From positions 569,037,095 to 569,101,094 of the forward strand of contig NC_081405.1 in the NCBI RefSeq assembly GCF_030272615.1: DNA of 64,000 nt, read 5' to 3'. The translations under genes were made by a program, and so were the position numbers. The notes under the pieces are model-generated. The model worked only from the letters and a program-made list of their open reading frames with translations. It had not been told where the DNA came from and did not search any database. This stretch comes from Cryptomeria japonica (lineage: Eukaryota > Streptophyta > Pinopsida > Cupressales > Cupressaceae). Shown one piece after another: positions 1 through 12,249 of the stretch. Every line of letters begins with the position of its first letter. Within the stretch, counting starts at the first letter, position 1.

Positions 1-341
1 ATAAGATAAATATTATTGCTAACAATCTGATAGGTGCATCAGATTCATTTTTGGAGTTAGAGAAGAAGATTGTAGAGCAAGAAGAGAAAATCAAGAAACT
101 AGAAAATGACAAATAGGGAATAAAGGATAAAGCAAAGGACTTGAAATGCAGACTTAGTCCAAGACTAGAATACCTTATTTCTTTGAGAAAGGAAATATCT
201 GAGGCTCTGGTTCCCGGACTGAAGACACCGAAAGAGAAAATGCACATCCTCACCGGTATAGTGCAGAGAACTCCAAAGGTAATAAAAGACAACAAAACAT
301 TCAGTAACGATATAAATCTAATTTTGATAGATATTTTTTAG
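1..341 (+). pseudogene. C-terminal relic of ORF-X, N1-type non-autonomous element
   Basis: Lys/Glu-rich, coiled-coil-like reading frame entering from outside the window, with a stop at about 115-117 and an open stretch of 66 codons (141-341). The segment RLSPRLEYLISLRKEI matches the C-terminal tail of ORF-X in N1 at about 39530-39600 (KLSPRLDYLASLWKEI), and the flanking 3' noncoding sequence and LTR match N1 too. It is therefore the end of a third copy of the N1-type second ORF, mostly outside the window. Function is unknown. Family assignment is good; the reading frame is broken. Confidence 0.7.
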
Positions 342-599
342 ATTGTAACCCACCGGTTACAAGAATATAGGCAGGACTCCACTGACACCAAATGACAACC
401 TTTGTCATTGATGTCAAAGGGGGAGTAGTGGGATGAGAAAAATGGTCAGAAGAAAGGACATCATCTACTTAGGGGGAGCATGCATTTTTTTTGGCACACA
501 GTTTTGGTAAGACAATTTTGGCAGACTATTTTTGGATATCATTTTGGACACTTTTTTATTTTTCTCATGAGTGTTGCCATCAATGCCAAAGGGGGGGAT
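342..599 (+). promoter_or_regulatory. 3' noncoding region with repeated polypurine tracts
   Basis: A purine tract AAAGGGGGAG at about 415-424 and a terminal tract AAAGGGGGGGAT at 588-599, the latter directly against the LTR start. Each follows a 'CATTGATGTC/CATCAATGCC' phrase. Arrays of PPT-like tracts upstream of the 3' LTR are a known Sirevirus feature. The last tract is the likely plus-strand primer. Confidence 0.7.
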
Positions 600-1367
600 T
601 GTTGGAAAATGCACACTCCAATGAGAAATTGTAGGTGATTGAAGGTTTTTTCATTGATGGAAACCTTACAATCATATGACACCGGCAAGACAAAGATACC
701 GACATCGGCACCAACAGACTCTACACTGGCATACATAACACCAACAGTGAAAGGAAGGATACTGGCACCTTGGTCGACTTCAATTTTGTTTAAAATGTAT
801 TTTGTAATTAATTGTAAAATCATTGTAAGCTGACCTGGTGAGTTGTAATATGACTCATATATGTATGAGATCATTGTAGATCATTTTGTAATAGAAAATA
901 GGCGAAAAAAGGAAGATAATAGCAGATCTAATATGTGAATTATTGGTTAAGGGTTTATGTATGTAGTAGAGCTTAAACCGGTACTAAACTTGGCAATACA
1001 AGACTTTGGATTTTCATAGTCCATATTGTAAGTCAGTGTGACTTCATTTTGAGCGGTGAGCTCTAGGCACTTGGCCTTCCTGCATCTGCAGGCCCCTATT
1101 CTAAAAGTAATATTCTCTTATTGGCCAGTAAGTGAGTATTGTGGGTCACAAATCCCACCGAGGTTTTTTCCACATCAGGTTTCCTCATTAAATTATTGTG
1201 TTATGGTGTCCTTCTCATGTTTTTGTTATTGCTCTAAGTTACTGCATTATTTCTGGTTTACTGGTACACAATTTTAATATGCTTTTCATGTTTTAAGTCA
1301 AGTAAATTTATATACCAATTAGATACTGATTCACCCCCCCCTCTCAGTATCTTTGGGAATCCTAACA
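600..1367 (+). repeat. LTR of N1 family
   Basis: Begins TGTTGG next to the polypurine tract and ends CCTAACA. It aligns along its length with the N1 LTRs at 34204-35013 and 39987-40797, including the 'TTATTGGCCAGTAAGTGA' phrase and the C-run then TCTCAGTATC near the end. A PBS-like sequence follows directly, so it has a PPT on its left and a PBS on its right. The TATA region (about 853-870) is degraded compared with TATATAAAGG in N1. Confidence 0.85.
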
Positions 1368-1408
1368 ATTGGTATCAATGCCTGATCCTCTATTTTCAAA
1401 ATCCTAAC
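1368..1408 (+). promoter_or_regulatory. degenerate primer binding site and leader
   Basis: TGGTATCAATGC at 1370-1381 resembles the initiator-Met tRNA primer site TGGTATCAGAGC seen in N1 (35016-35027). The following 'TCCTCTATTTTCA' leader also matches N1. The match ends at CCTAACA (1402-1408), where copia gag sequence begins abruptly. Confidence 0.65.
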
Positions 1409-3688
1409 AAGAACTTGAAGACATCGGGAGGGAAAATGAAGAGCTTGAAGTACTATTTGCAAGGAAAATGCCTAAAGGTCATATTGGAAATAAATATGAA
1501 GGTAAAGAACCTTTTAAATGTTTTAATTGCAATAAAATTGGTCATATGGCATCTAGATGTCTGGACAAACATGCAAGATTGAGAGAAGAAGCTAAAAGAA
1601 CATATATGCCTAACCCTAAATATTAAAGATACAGATTTAAGAAGAATAGAGACAAATCTTGTTACTTTGCGGATGAAGGAGTTACTGATAATTTTGATGA
1701 AGAACTAGGAGACAATGGATGGGATTTTGTTGCAATAACAAAAGATCAACCAACACCTACTATTCCACTGGTAGAGCAGGCCCTGATAGCTAAAATAGAA
1801 GAAAAGGATGAATAGATATAGATTCCAAATGTTCACATCATATGACTGGTGATAAAAGTAATTTCTTATCTTTTCAGGAATACAATGCAGGTCTAGTAAT
1901 ATTTGGAGATGACAAAGCTTGTTTGATCATAGGACAAAGAACTATATCTTTTGATAGTAAGTACAATACTAACAATGTTTATTGTGTTGAAGGTTTGAAG
2001 CATAATCTTCTGAGTGTTGGTCAATTAGTTGAAAAAGGATTTCAGTTACAATTCAAGAATGGTAAATGCAAAATCATGAATAGAACTAGTTTGGAAATTG
2101 CAACCGTTAATCAGACTAGAGGTAATATCTATCATTTGAATAACATTGAAAAGACATGCTTGATTGCACATATTGATGAAAGTTGGTTATGACATAAAAG
2201 ACTCTGTCTTGTGAATTTTGATTGCATTGTGAAGATTAGTTCATCTAAGGCAGTAAGGGATTTAACTAAGATTGCAAGACCTTATAATCTGGTATGTAAG
2301 GAATGTCAAATGGGAAAGCAAGTTAGAACAACTTTTAAAAGTATTTCTAAGAAAACCAATGATGTTCTTGATTTAATTCATACTGACTTATGTGGTCTGG
2401 CAAGAACAAGAAGTCTATAGGGAGATAGATACTTTATGCTAATCATTGATGATTATTCTAGAATGTGTTGGGTTACTTTTCCCAGGGAAAAATCATAAGC
2501 TTTTGGGAAATTCAAATTATTCAAGGCACTTCTAGAAAATGAAACTGGCAATAAAATCAAATGTTTAAGATCAAATCAAGGAGGTGAATTTACATCTAAG
2601 GAGTTCAATACATTTTGTGAAGTGAATGGAATCAGAGGACAACTATCAGCACCCTGAACACCTCAGCAAAATGGAGTTGTGGAAAGGAAGAACAAAACTA
2701 TTCTGGATATAGCTAGAAGCATGATATTAGAAGCAAATCTACCTCATGTGTATTGGAGAGAAGGAGTGAGTACAATGGTTTACACTTTCAACAAAGTTCA
2801 CATCAAAGGTGAAACCGATAAGACACCCTATGAATTATGGTTTGGCAATATTCCCACTCTTAAGTACTTCAGAATATTTGGAAGCAAATGTTGCATTAGG
2901 AGAGATGAGTATATTGGTAAATTTGATCCTAGAAGTGATGAAGGAATATTTCTTGGGTATTTATCTAAAAGCAAAGCATATAGATTTTTTAATAAGAGAT
3001 TGCAGAAAATCATTGAGAGTGCAAATGTGAAGATTGATGAACACTTCAGAAGAAATTCAAGGTCTATGGATAATGATCTGACAATTGAGATAATCACAAA
3101 TGAGCCTATACAGAGTCCAATGGTATAGAATGTTGATCCAATCACATCGACATCATCAGAGAATTCCATAGTGACTCAAGAACAACAACAAGTGAACATA
3201 CCCAAGTATGTAAGATTGAATCACTCTGAAAGTCATATAATTTGGAATAAGTATCAAGGAGTTATGATAAGAGGAAGATTGGAAAATGAAGAGGTATGTT
3301 TAATTTCTCAAATTGAACCAGCATCTGTCATTGAGGAATGTGAAGATAAACAATGGATTAAGGCTATGGAAGATGAATTGGAATAAATTGAAAAGAACAA
3401 TACATGGACATTGGTTCCCCGACCTAAAAATAAAAATGTAATTGGAACTAAATGGGTATTCAAAAATAAACTTAATGAAGATGGTAAGGTAATCAGAAAC
3501 AAAAGAAAGATTAGTGTGTAAGGGATATTCACAGAAAGAAGGAATTCATTACAATGAAAACTTTGCACCGGTAGCTAGAATTAAGGCAATCAGATTATTT
3601 ATTGCATTTGTAGTACACAAAAAATATAAAGTTTATCAACTGGATGTTAAATGTGCATTTCTGAATGGTGATCTTGAAGAGGAAGTTT
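1409..3688 (+). pseudogene. copia gag-protease-integrase-RT, 5' part of interrupted element
   Basis: Order of domains: gag tail with knuckle CFNCNKIGHMASRC (1519-1560), protease, integrase, start of reverse transcriptase. This is the Ty1/copia order. The protease site is ruined (about 1812-1850): Trp to stop, a frameshift, and D-S-K where D-S-G is expected. In integrase the second zinc His is lost (RLCLV), while CKECQMGK, the first two catalytic Asp (HTDLCG, IDDYSR) and the Glu region (VVERKN) remain. Further stops and a frameshift near 3500 break it. RT reads to [10 protein letters not shown], where the minus-strand copia at 3689 interrupts it; it resumes at 14290. The 5' part of gag and its own 5' LTR are missing. 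Confidence 0.85.
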
Positions 3689-4756
3689 TGTTAGGTCTCG
3701 AAGAAAACTGAGAGGGGGGGGGTGGGGTGAATCAGTTGTCAAATAAATTCAAACCAAAACAGCTTAACCACCTTAGTGCTTAATACCGGTAAACCAGTTA
3801 AGTATGTTGGTAGACAATGTTTAACAGTTATTTGCTATACTGGTAAAGATTAATGCATGAAACATAAACACAAAGTCATCCACAACACATAACACTAATA
3901 TTTATACGTGGAAACCCTATAAGGGGAAAAACCACAGTGGGAAACCTTACCCACAATCAGATGATACTACTGCAGATAGTAAGTGTACATAAATGGGGTC
4001 TGTACATGCAGAAAGGCCAAGCGCCTAGAGCTCACTGCTCAAACATAAATGGGAGTCACACTGACTACAATTTGGATTGTTAAATCTAATAATAATGTAC
4101 AGCTTGAAATAACATCTTCATATGCTAGATTCAATACCGGTGTAATGCTGATATGCCTTCACAAAACCCTAGCTTCACCTTCAAATGATGTCTACGTGTA
4201 TAGCTCTTCTTAATCTCGCATATCTCTTCACAATATACCTTCTTCACATTCCACACTTGATCTTATAATTAAGATCTTACATTTATATCATAACCTAAGA
4301 CCAATTTTAGTAGGTCGGCTCTACAAGATATTATAATAAAAGCATTTTAAAAACAATATAGTATCCGATGCAATAACTGATTAAACATGTCGTCTTAAAG
4401 CATTTACAACAATAATTAATCATCTCCATAGTGTGCCATGCTGATCTGGAAAAGATAAACCTGTCGATGTAACCCTAGGTAACCCTACACCTATTTGCCG
4501 GTAAAAGCAAATATGCAAATATGAATATACCAATGATTTATTCTTCAGAACAAAGTGTCCATATGATGTCTTTGACATTACCAGGTGTCTTCCATATCAT
4601 TCCAAGTGTTGGTGATCATTGTATCCTGCCGGTGAACCATATACCAATAATTTTGCAATAGTTACTTGCTTGTCGGTGAATGCTGCTGGATCTCCAAAGT
4701 GATAGTGTTTTAGTAGGTGTTGACATCAATGACAAAACCATACCAAAATACCAATG
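3689..4756 (-). repeat. 3' LTR of minus-strand copia
   Basis: On the plus strand it starts TGTTAGGTCT and runs to about 4756, where the expected terminal CA of CCAACA reads TG. It matches the right LTR (13225-14289) base for base over long runs, with scattered mostly transition-type differences. It contains the phrase 'ACGTGGAAACCCTATAAGGGG' in pieces (3906-3930) shared by other LTRs here, and CGGTA/CGGTG motifs. Confidence 0.9.
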
Positions 4757-5155
4757 ATCTCTCCCTTTGCCATTGATGGCAACACAAGATGGAAAAACCA
4801 TCAAAGTGCCAAAATAGAAATGCCAAGTATCAAACACCAACAATCTCCAAAGAGATCATATCTAGAAATCAAAATCTTTCCTAAATAACATTCTCTCCCC
4901 CTAGGAGCAACATGTGATTTCCAAAGTTTCTCCATACCAATCTTTCCTCAAAAGATAATAAGAATAATGTGTTTTTCCATAGATATCTCTCCCCCTTTGA
5001 CATCAAATGCCAAAGTTACAATATACCAATTGTTACATACAAAATACCAACCAGTTTTATTATACCAACTACTCCCCCTGAGAAGTAGCTTCCTCATCAA
5101 AGCCGGAGTAAGAATATGTCTTTGTTAATTCTATCGGTTGATGACAGACATCAAA
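4757..5155 (-). promoter_or_regulatory. PPT array of minus-strand copia, 3' noncoding
   Basis: Pyrimidine runs on the plus strand (about 4757-4767, 4901-4912, 4987-4998 and 5070-5080, all CTCCCCC-like) are purine tracts on the element strand. The first abuts the LTR and is the likely primer for plus-strand synthesis. The rest form the repeated PPT array. The region is cut at 5155 by the solo LTR and resumes at 9014. Confidence 0.7.
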
Positions 5156-7804
5156 TGTGAGGCCTCACCTCAACTCAATCTGACATTTCAGTGGATTTTA
5201 TATTTAGACTATTATGGATACTTTATTTTGATGCATTTTGAGACTTAGAACTTACATGATTACAAGATTTGGATAACATTGCTATGTTTTGATGATTTAC
5301 TTATATGTTTTATGAGATAGAACACTGCTTGATTGTTAGATAGGATGATATTGCAATGATAGATGTTGTTATTGAATTTGCAGGACTTTACTATGATAAT
5401 AGAACTATGATGTATGGTTAAGTTTATGTGAATTGGGATGAAATTGCTTATGTGAAATTGCTTGATAAAAGATGTATTTAATCTATGCAGATGAAAATTG
5501 TATGCAAGTGATGATGTGCATTGTTATTCCTTTGAATTATATTATATGTGGATATTTGAAAGTACTAATGTGTAAATTGAGATGCGCAGGAAATTTACCA
5601 TGTGACCATGGAAAATTACGGAGAACCAAACCTAGACTTATGTATGTTCGTAAGCCAGGGGTTGTCTATTTGGAGAGACAACACCCCATTTGTGTTGTAT
5701 TTTATTCGTAACAGTGTATGCTGCATGGGTGTTAAGTGTCATTTAAATTTAATGTGTAAAACCCACAAGAGACAATTTCATGTTTTAATTTGTAAAAGTG
5801 TTTTATTTGTGTCACTTGACACGTGTGGATTTAAATTTAAATGTTTTATTTTTGTCTCTTGGTGGGAAAGTGTTCAACTATAGCTTTTTCAAATAATATA
5901 ACATGTTGTCATAAATACCTTGGGAAAGGAATCTTTGGAGAGGTCAACATATGTTTGACCCGAAAATAAACTTTAGGGGGGTTTAAAATGGGCTAAATGA
6001 ACACCTAGGGGTAGTTTAATAGGGTTTCCTAAAGCCCATAAAGTATACCTAGGGGTTAGGGGTAATTTTAGGCAAGTTTCTACTTTTAAGTGACCTTTTT
6101 GACACTTTAAAAATTGGGTTTTTTGAGTTGCACGAAAATTGAAAATTAGAAGTTTAAATCTAATTGAGATTTTTCCTATTCGAATGGGAGTCTTTTTCCC
6201 ATTCTGCTTTACTTTCCTTTTTGGTTTTTAGAAACTTGTGAGAAGTCAGAGAATGAGCTTCTTAAGCAAGGATTGGAAAAAATTGAGGGTAATCACCCAC
6301 TCTCCATTTTTGGAGACAAGAGAATTTTTGAAAAGAAAAGAATAGTTTGGAATAGAAAATTTGACGAAGGGTAGAAGAAGAAGATCCGTGGATTGGGCAA
6401 CTCTTCCTCAAATATTAGACTACCATTGGGTAGATTAAGGTTGGTTTCATTATTCTTTAAAAATTCTATTTTCTTGTATGTGTTTGAGAGTATGATTGGT
6501 GTAAGAAATCTGTGTTCTTGAATGTCTTGTTTTAGAATTTCATTTGGAATTTTTGCATCATGCTTGGTTGTGTTTTGGGAGTTTCCTCAAGACCTCTTAT
6601 TCTTGGGAGAGAGGAGGATCTTGTGGGTGGTAGTAGTGACAACCCTCGAGTGAGAGACTCTCGTTTGAGAGCGATCACAAGGGATTTTTGTGTGACCCTT
6701 GTTGCATGGCCTGTTTGTGCAATGGGGGGCATAAGGAGGGATATAAGGCTAGAATGCCTTTGGGGGGCATAAGGAATAAGGGGTTGAAATTTTGATGTAT
6801 TTATTGTGCCATGAGGTGGCTACTAGTTTTCCATACTTGCAGTTCTCCTTAGGGTATTGGTCCACTACCACCCTTAAAAAAAGGTCATCACCAAAGTGTG
6901 GTGTTGTGTAGCCAAGTTGGGAGTGTGTCTGAATATATGTGTGTGTATTTCTACCTTCTATGTGTTTGCATGTTTGTTACCCGTCTAGGGCTTGGTTCTT
7001 TGAGCTCGGGGATGGCTACCAGTTAGCCTAGGCTGGGAGGTGAGCACTCCATGGTCATATTTGTGTTCTATTATGCAAGAATGCCAGGAGAAAAAAATAG
7101 GAAAAGTGAGAGGTTGCAGAAGATTATTGTTGAAGAGATTTAAATTCATTTGCAGTTATTAGTTTTAATTTGATAGGAGAAATATACCCTCATTCGTTGG
7201 AATGAGAGGCAAGTTGTAATTTTGAAAATAGACACGAGATTTGTTATTGTAGTTAAATAAAGAAACATCCTGTATTTTTGTAGAATATCATTAGAGTTGT
7301 AAAAAGCTAGATATGCTTCTATTTTCTATTTTTTTTTAAAAAGAAGAGGATTGCTTTTGGTTGCATGCAATAGTTTTGTTTGTAATATAAAAGAAAAAAA
7401 AATTGTTTTGTTTAAATCTGAGTGCTTCTTTTTAGCTGAGAATCTATCTCCATTCTAATTGCAGAAAAAAAATATGATTTGTATTTGCTGTTAGCTTTTA
7501 AATAAATAAATAAAAACAAAGAGAATGTTTAGTTAGTTGCTGTATTAGTTGTGAACTCAATGAATGTATTTATTGCAGAAAAGTATAATGCATTCCTAAA
7601 ATAGTATTTCTTAAGTTCAAAAAAAATAAAAAATTTTAGAATTCTGTTTCCTGTATACCCATAGATTACAATATAATTCTGGAAATATATATATATTCTT
7701 TAAAACAGACTTAATCCATATTTCCTTCCCTACAATGGTATATCAAAATCTTTCATGATTACGATGTTAGTTTAAGAAAAAGAATTAAAACTATTAGTCA
7801 TAAA

Positions 7805-8332
7805 TAAATATATATATATATCTATAAACATGTAGAAATCATGGGTATATTTATATATATTTTTATATAAAACATGCCATATAAATACCCTGCAAAACAA
7901 ATGGAAATGTGAGCCTAAGTTTATTTACCATATATATATATATATATATATATTAATTTAGCATAATGAGTTATCTTTGTTATTTTGTTTTTTTTTAAAA
8001 ATATTTGCATGTAAAATTAATATTGGGAAATATATATAAATATATATATATATTTATAATATATATAAATTTTAAAAAAAAATTATAAAAAAAAATAACA
8101 AAAAAAAAAGGAAAGGGCCGAGCACTGTGCATCGCACAGTGAACGGCGGCATTGCACAGTGGCCGGCGGAGCCGCGCACTGTGCAATGCACAGTGGACGA
8201 CGGTGCCGAACACTGTGCAGTGCACAGTGGGTGGCCATGGCTGAGCCGCCTCCATGGAAACCCCCCGCCTCTCCTTGAATTTGCCTCTATGCCGCTAACC
8301 CTCTCTTAGTTCGGCCCTGCAACGTGGGGTTG

Positions 8333-8363
<31 letters not shown>
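7805..8363. repeat. AT-dinucleotide microsatellites flanking a GC-rich island
   Basis: Runs of (TA)n at about 7809-7820, 7930-7953, 8034-8052 and 8337-8363 lie within the solo LTR, on both sides of the GC-rich palindromic segment 8115-8280. Base composition switches sharply from almost pure A/T to more than half G/C and back. Confidence 0.85.
8122..8229. repeat. cluster of CACTGTGC palindromes
   Basis: Three near-perfect palindromes in about 110 bases: GCACTGTGCATCGCACAGTG (8122-8141), GCACTGTGCAATGCACAGTG (8176-8195) and CACTGTGCAGTGCACAGTG (8211-8229), plus an extra half site TGCACAGTGG at about 8153-8162. The spacers are rich in CGGCGG. Each could form a hairpin. Role unknown. Confidence 0.85.
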
Positions 8364-9016
8364 CAAACCCTAGCCCGAGTAGGGCTAGGGTAATAAAATA
8401 AAATAAACTGTTTAACTCTTGTTTTATAATTTAAAAAAAATCCCTAATTAGGGATTACATGAAAATTATTTTTAAAGTTGTGGAAAAATTTATATTTAAA
8501 ATTAGTTAGGGTTTCAATTTAGATAGATGGGGAAGTTTTAATTCCAATTAATTATTTTTAGAATTAACTATTTGTGAAGCCTTGATTAAATAGAAAGGGA
8601 AACTAATTCCTTGAAAACTAAATTTGACTTTGGAAAGATAATTTTCCTCATCGAATAATGTCATTAAGAAATTAATTTCACAATTTAATCCATTAAATTA
8701 ATTAATGATTTAAAATGTCTTTTAGACAATATGGATTCATTGGAGATCAATTTTTATCTACGTCTACCATTTAAATGAGTTTAATAAATTAAACTAACGA
8801 CTATATTTGACGAGAAAATAAAATTTAAAACATTTAGTTTTCCGCAAATAAATTTTAATTAAGTTTCGATACTTAGTTAGTATCAGAGTTAGTTCGATTA
8901 TTGTTATGGCCAACATGTTAACACATGTCGTGATAGTGAACTTTGTTAATTAACTAGTTGTTTAAAAAAAAAATTAGTCCGTTTTTGCCCTAAATTTTGG
9001 GCATGACATCAAATCT

Positions 9017-10915
9017 CTAAGTATTTACCGGTGGGGGTATGACCCCAAGCTATTCTTTGAGATACTCAAAAGTCTCCTTAGGCAAAGGTTTGGTGAAAAT
9101 ATCTGCAAGTTGTTCTTTAGTATTCACATAAACCAGTTGTATTTCTTTTGCTTGAACTTTTTCCCTTAGAAAATTCAGTTTAATAGAAACATGTTTTGTT
9201 TTAGAATGTAATACTGAATTTTTAGATATACCAATTGCTGCAGTGTTGTCACAATAGATAGTTATAGGTTCCTTGCATTTTACCTTCAAATCTTTCAACA
9301 TTTGTTTAAGCCAAAGCAACTGTGTACAGTTAGTTGCGGCAGCAACATATTTTGATTATGCTATTGATAAAGATGTATAACTCTATTTCTTACTCAGCCA
9401 AGAAACTAATCTATTTCCAAGAAAAAATGCTCCTCTTGTGGTGCTTTTCCTATCATCAATGTCTCCTACCCAATTTGCATCTGTGTATGCACACAGATCA
9501 AAATTTTCATCTCGAGGATACCATAATCCAAGATTTGGGGTGCCTTGTAAGTATCGAAAAATCCTTTTTATTGCTGATTCATGATTTTCTCTAGGATTAC
9601 TCTGAAATCTTGAAATAATACATACTACATTCATAATATCAGGTCTGGTCTGTGTCAAATATAGTAAACCTCCTATCATAGATTTGTACCTAGTTGGATT
9701 CATAGGTGTAGATTCATCCCTTTGTGATAATTTGTCATTTGTTGTCATAGGTGTGCTTACCGGTTTAGAGTTCTCCATTCCAAATTTTTTAAGCAACTCT
9801 TTTAAGTATTTTGATTGACTAAAAAATATACCTTTTTCAGTCTATGAGATTTACAATCCTAAGAAGAATCTTACTTCACTAATCATAGACATTTCAAATT
9901 CTTGCTGCATTTTGATAGAAAAGTCTTTACACAATCCATCTTCTCCTCCAAATACTATATCATCAACAAAAACTTCAATAGCCAAGATGTCATCATTAGT
10001 CACTTTATAGTATAAGTTACTGTCAGCATTACCTTTAGAAAAACCAATCTTCAAAAGATACTTATCCAATCTTGCATACCAAGCTCTTGGAGCTTGCTTC
10101 AATCCATATAAAGCTTTCCTTAACCTGCAAACCATATCTTTGTCATCTGTCAAAGAAAATCCATCAGGTTGTTCAATGTACACTTCTTCCTCAAGATCCC
10201 CATTCAGAAATGCACATTTGATATCCATCTGATATACTTCATAGCTCTTATGTGCTACAAATGCCAAAAAGAATCTAACTGCCTCAATTCTAGCTATGGG
10301 TGCAAAGGTTTCATTGTAGTCAATTCCTTCCTTTTGAGAATATCCCTTACACACTAGTATTGCTTTATTTTTGATAACTTTACCATCTTCATTAAGTTTG
10401 TTTCTGAATACCCATTTAGTTCCAATTACATTTTTATCCTTAGGCCGGGGAATTAGTGTCCAAGTATTGTTTTTCTCAATTTGTTCTAATTCTTCTTCCA
10501 TAGCTTTAGTCCAATACTTATCTTCACATGCCTCATTAATTAATGATGGTTCAATTTGAGAAATAAGACATACCTCTTCATTTTCGAGTCTTCCTCTAGT
10601 CATAACTCCTTTGTATTTGTTTCCAATTATTTGATCTTCAGAATAATTCAATCTTACATACCAGGGTGTCTTTGTTTGTTGTTGTTCTTCAGTCACAGTG
10701 GAATTTTCAGATGATACCGGTGTAACTGGATCTTCACTCTGTACCGCTGGATTCAGTGTAGGTTCATTTATTAGAATTTCTATTGTCGGTTCAGAATCTA
10801 TGTACCTTGAAGTTCTTCTGAATTGTTCATCAATCTTTACATTTGTGCTTTCAACAATTTTCTGCAATCTCTTGTTAAAACATCTATATGCTTTACTCTT
10901 AGATGAATACCCTAA
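9017..10915 (-). pseudogene. reverse transcriptase and RNase H of minus-strand copia
   Basis: Read right to left: connection region ([12 protein letters not shown]), RT with [20 protein letters not shown], the [16 protein letters not shown] block, [14 protein letters not shown] and the catalytic FVDDIVFGG near 9945, then the copia RNase H with YTDANWVGD, VAAATNCTQ, IYCDNTAAI and the tail ADIFTKPLP. It normally copies element RNA into cDNA in cytoplasmic particles. Lesions: stops after FFLGL (about 9850), after LSKK (about 9382) and four residues from the family's end, and a one-base deletion near 10916 that separates it from integrase. The catalytic Asp pair is intact. Stop codon at 9017-9019. 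Confidence 0.92.
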
Positions 10916-12249
10916 AATATTCCTTCATCACTTCTAGGATCAAATTTTCCAATATACTCATCTCTTCTAATGTAACATTTACTTCCAAATATTCTAAAAT
11001 ATTTAAGAGTAGGAGTAATACCAAACCATAGTTCATGAGGGGTCTTACTGGTTTCACCTTTGATGTGAACTTTGTTAAATGTATAGACTGTTGTGCTTAC
11101 TGCTTCTCTCCAATAAACATGTGGTAAATTTTCTTCTAATAACATAGTTCTTGTTGCATCCAAGATAGTTCTATTTTTTCTTTCAACAACTCCATTTTGT
11201 TGAGATGTCTGAGGTGCTGATAGCTGTCTTCTGATTCCATTCACTTCACAGAATGTATTAAAGGCTTTAGATGTGAATTCTCCTCCTTGATCTGATCTTA
11301 AAAATTTGATTTTCTTACCGGTTTCATTTTCAACCATTGCTTTGAACAGTTTGAACTTTCCAAGTGCTTCTAATTTTTCTCTGAGAAAAGTAACCCAACA
11401 CATTCTAGAATAATCATCAATAATTAGCATGAAATATCTATCACCTTGTAAGCTTTTAGTTCTATCTGTACCACATAAATCAGTGCGAATCAAATCAAGA
11501 GCATTATTGGATTTTTCTGGAATACTTTTGAAACTAGCTCTAACCTATTTTCCAAATTGACATTCCTTAGATATTGTAATCTGAGGTTTCACAATTTTAG
11601 GTAGATCTCTAATTGCCTTAGTAGTACTAATCTTTACCATGCAATCAAATTTTACATGATAGAGTCTCTTATGCCATAACCAACTTTCATCTATATATGC
11701 AATCAAGCATGTCTTATCACTATTATTCAAATGAAAGATATTACCTCTAGTTTGATTACTGATTGCAATTTCTAAACCAGTTCTATTCATGATTTTGCAT
11801 TTTCCATTTTTGAATTGTAACTGAAATCCTTTCTCAACTAATTGACCAACACTTAAAAGATTATGCTTTAATCCTTCAACATAGTAGACATTGTCAGTGT
11901 TATGCTGACCATCAAGAGATATTGTACCCTTACCTTTGATTGAACAGGCTTTGTCATCTCCAAATCTTACTAAACCTCCATTGTATTCTTGACAGTTCAA
12001 GAATTTACCTTTGTCTCCTGTCATATGATGTGAGCATCCTGAGTCAATGATCCATTCATCCTTTACTTCAATTTTAGCTGCAAGGGCTTGTTCTACAATT
12101 TGAGTAGTAGGTGTCGGTTGATCTTCTGTTATAGCAACAAAAACCCATCCATTGTCTACCGGATCCTCTTTAGAATCATCAGTCACACCTTCATCAGCAA
12201 TGTAACAAGATTTGTCTTTGTTCTTCTTAAATCTATCTCTGATATTCAA
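10912..12249 (-). pseudogene. protease and integrase of minus-strand copia
   Basis: The protease has the intact active-site sequence WIIDSGCSHHMTGDK near 12035. Integrase follows, with the zinc region HKRLYHVKFD and CQFGK, catalytic region DLCG and IDDYSR, and Glu in NGVVERKNR. The copia-type GIFLGY-like segment is cut by a one-base deletion near 10916. A stop follows CQFGK (about 11545), where the plus-strand relative reads Gln (CQMGKQV). A one-base deletion near 12236 separates it from gag, so the two frames overlap as written. Protease would cut the polyprotein; integrase would insert the cDNA. Confidence 0.9.

Larger units (their letters stand above)
5156..9008. mobile_element. very long solo LTR (3.85 kb)
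   Basis: Starts TGTGAGGCCTCACC and ends GGGCATGACA, with perfect 5-bp duplications TCAAA (5151-5155 and 9009-9013). No internal direct copy of its ends and no gag or pol homology is visible, so it is best read as a solo LTR left by LTR-LTR recombination. The first bases contain the perfect palindrome GTGAGGCCTCAC, and the end contains an inverted GCCC/GGGC pair. It contains AT microsatellites and a GC-rich palindrome cluster. Its length suggests a gypsy family with long LTRs; the family is not identified. Orientation is undetermined. Confidence 0.75.

Noticed and set aside
1334-1350. Poly-C/poly-G runs such as CCCCCCCCTCTCAG as telomere-like or assembly artefacts
   Set aside because: The same run before CTCTCAG occurs near the end of nearly every copia LTR here (also 3711, 13246, 16848, 24604, 34980, 40762, 60310), so it is an LTR feature.
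7995-8309. Small frames of 86 and 60 codons on both strands
   Set aside because: Produced by the palindrome cluster and AT repeats in the solo LTR. His/Cys/Val repeats reflect the CACTGTGC motif, not a protein.
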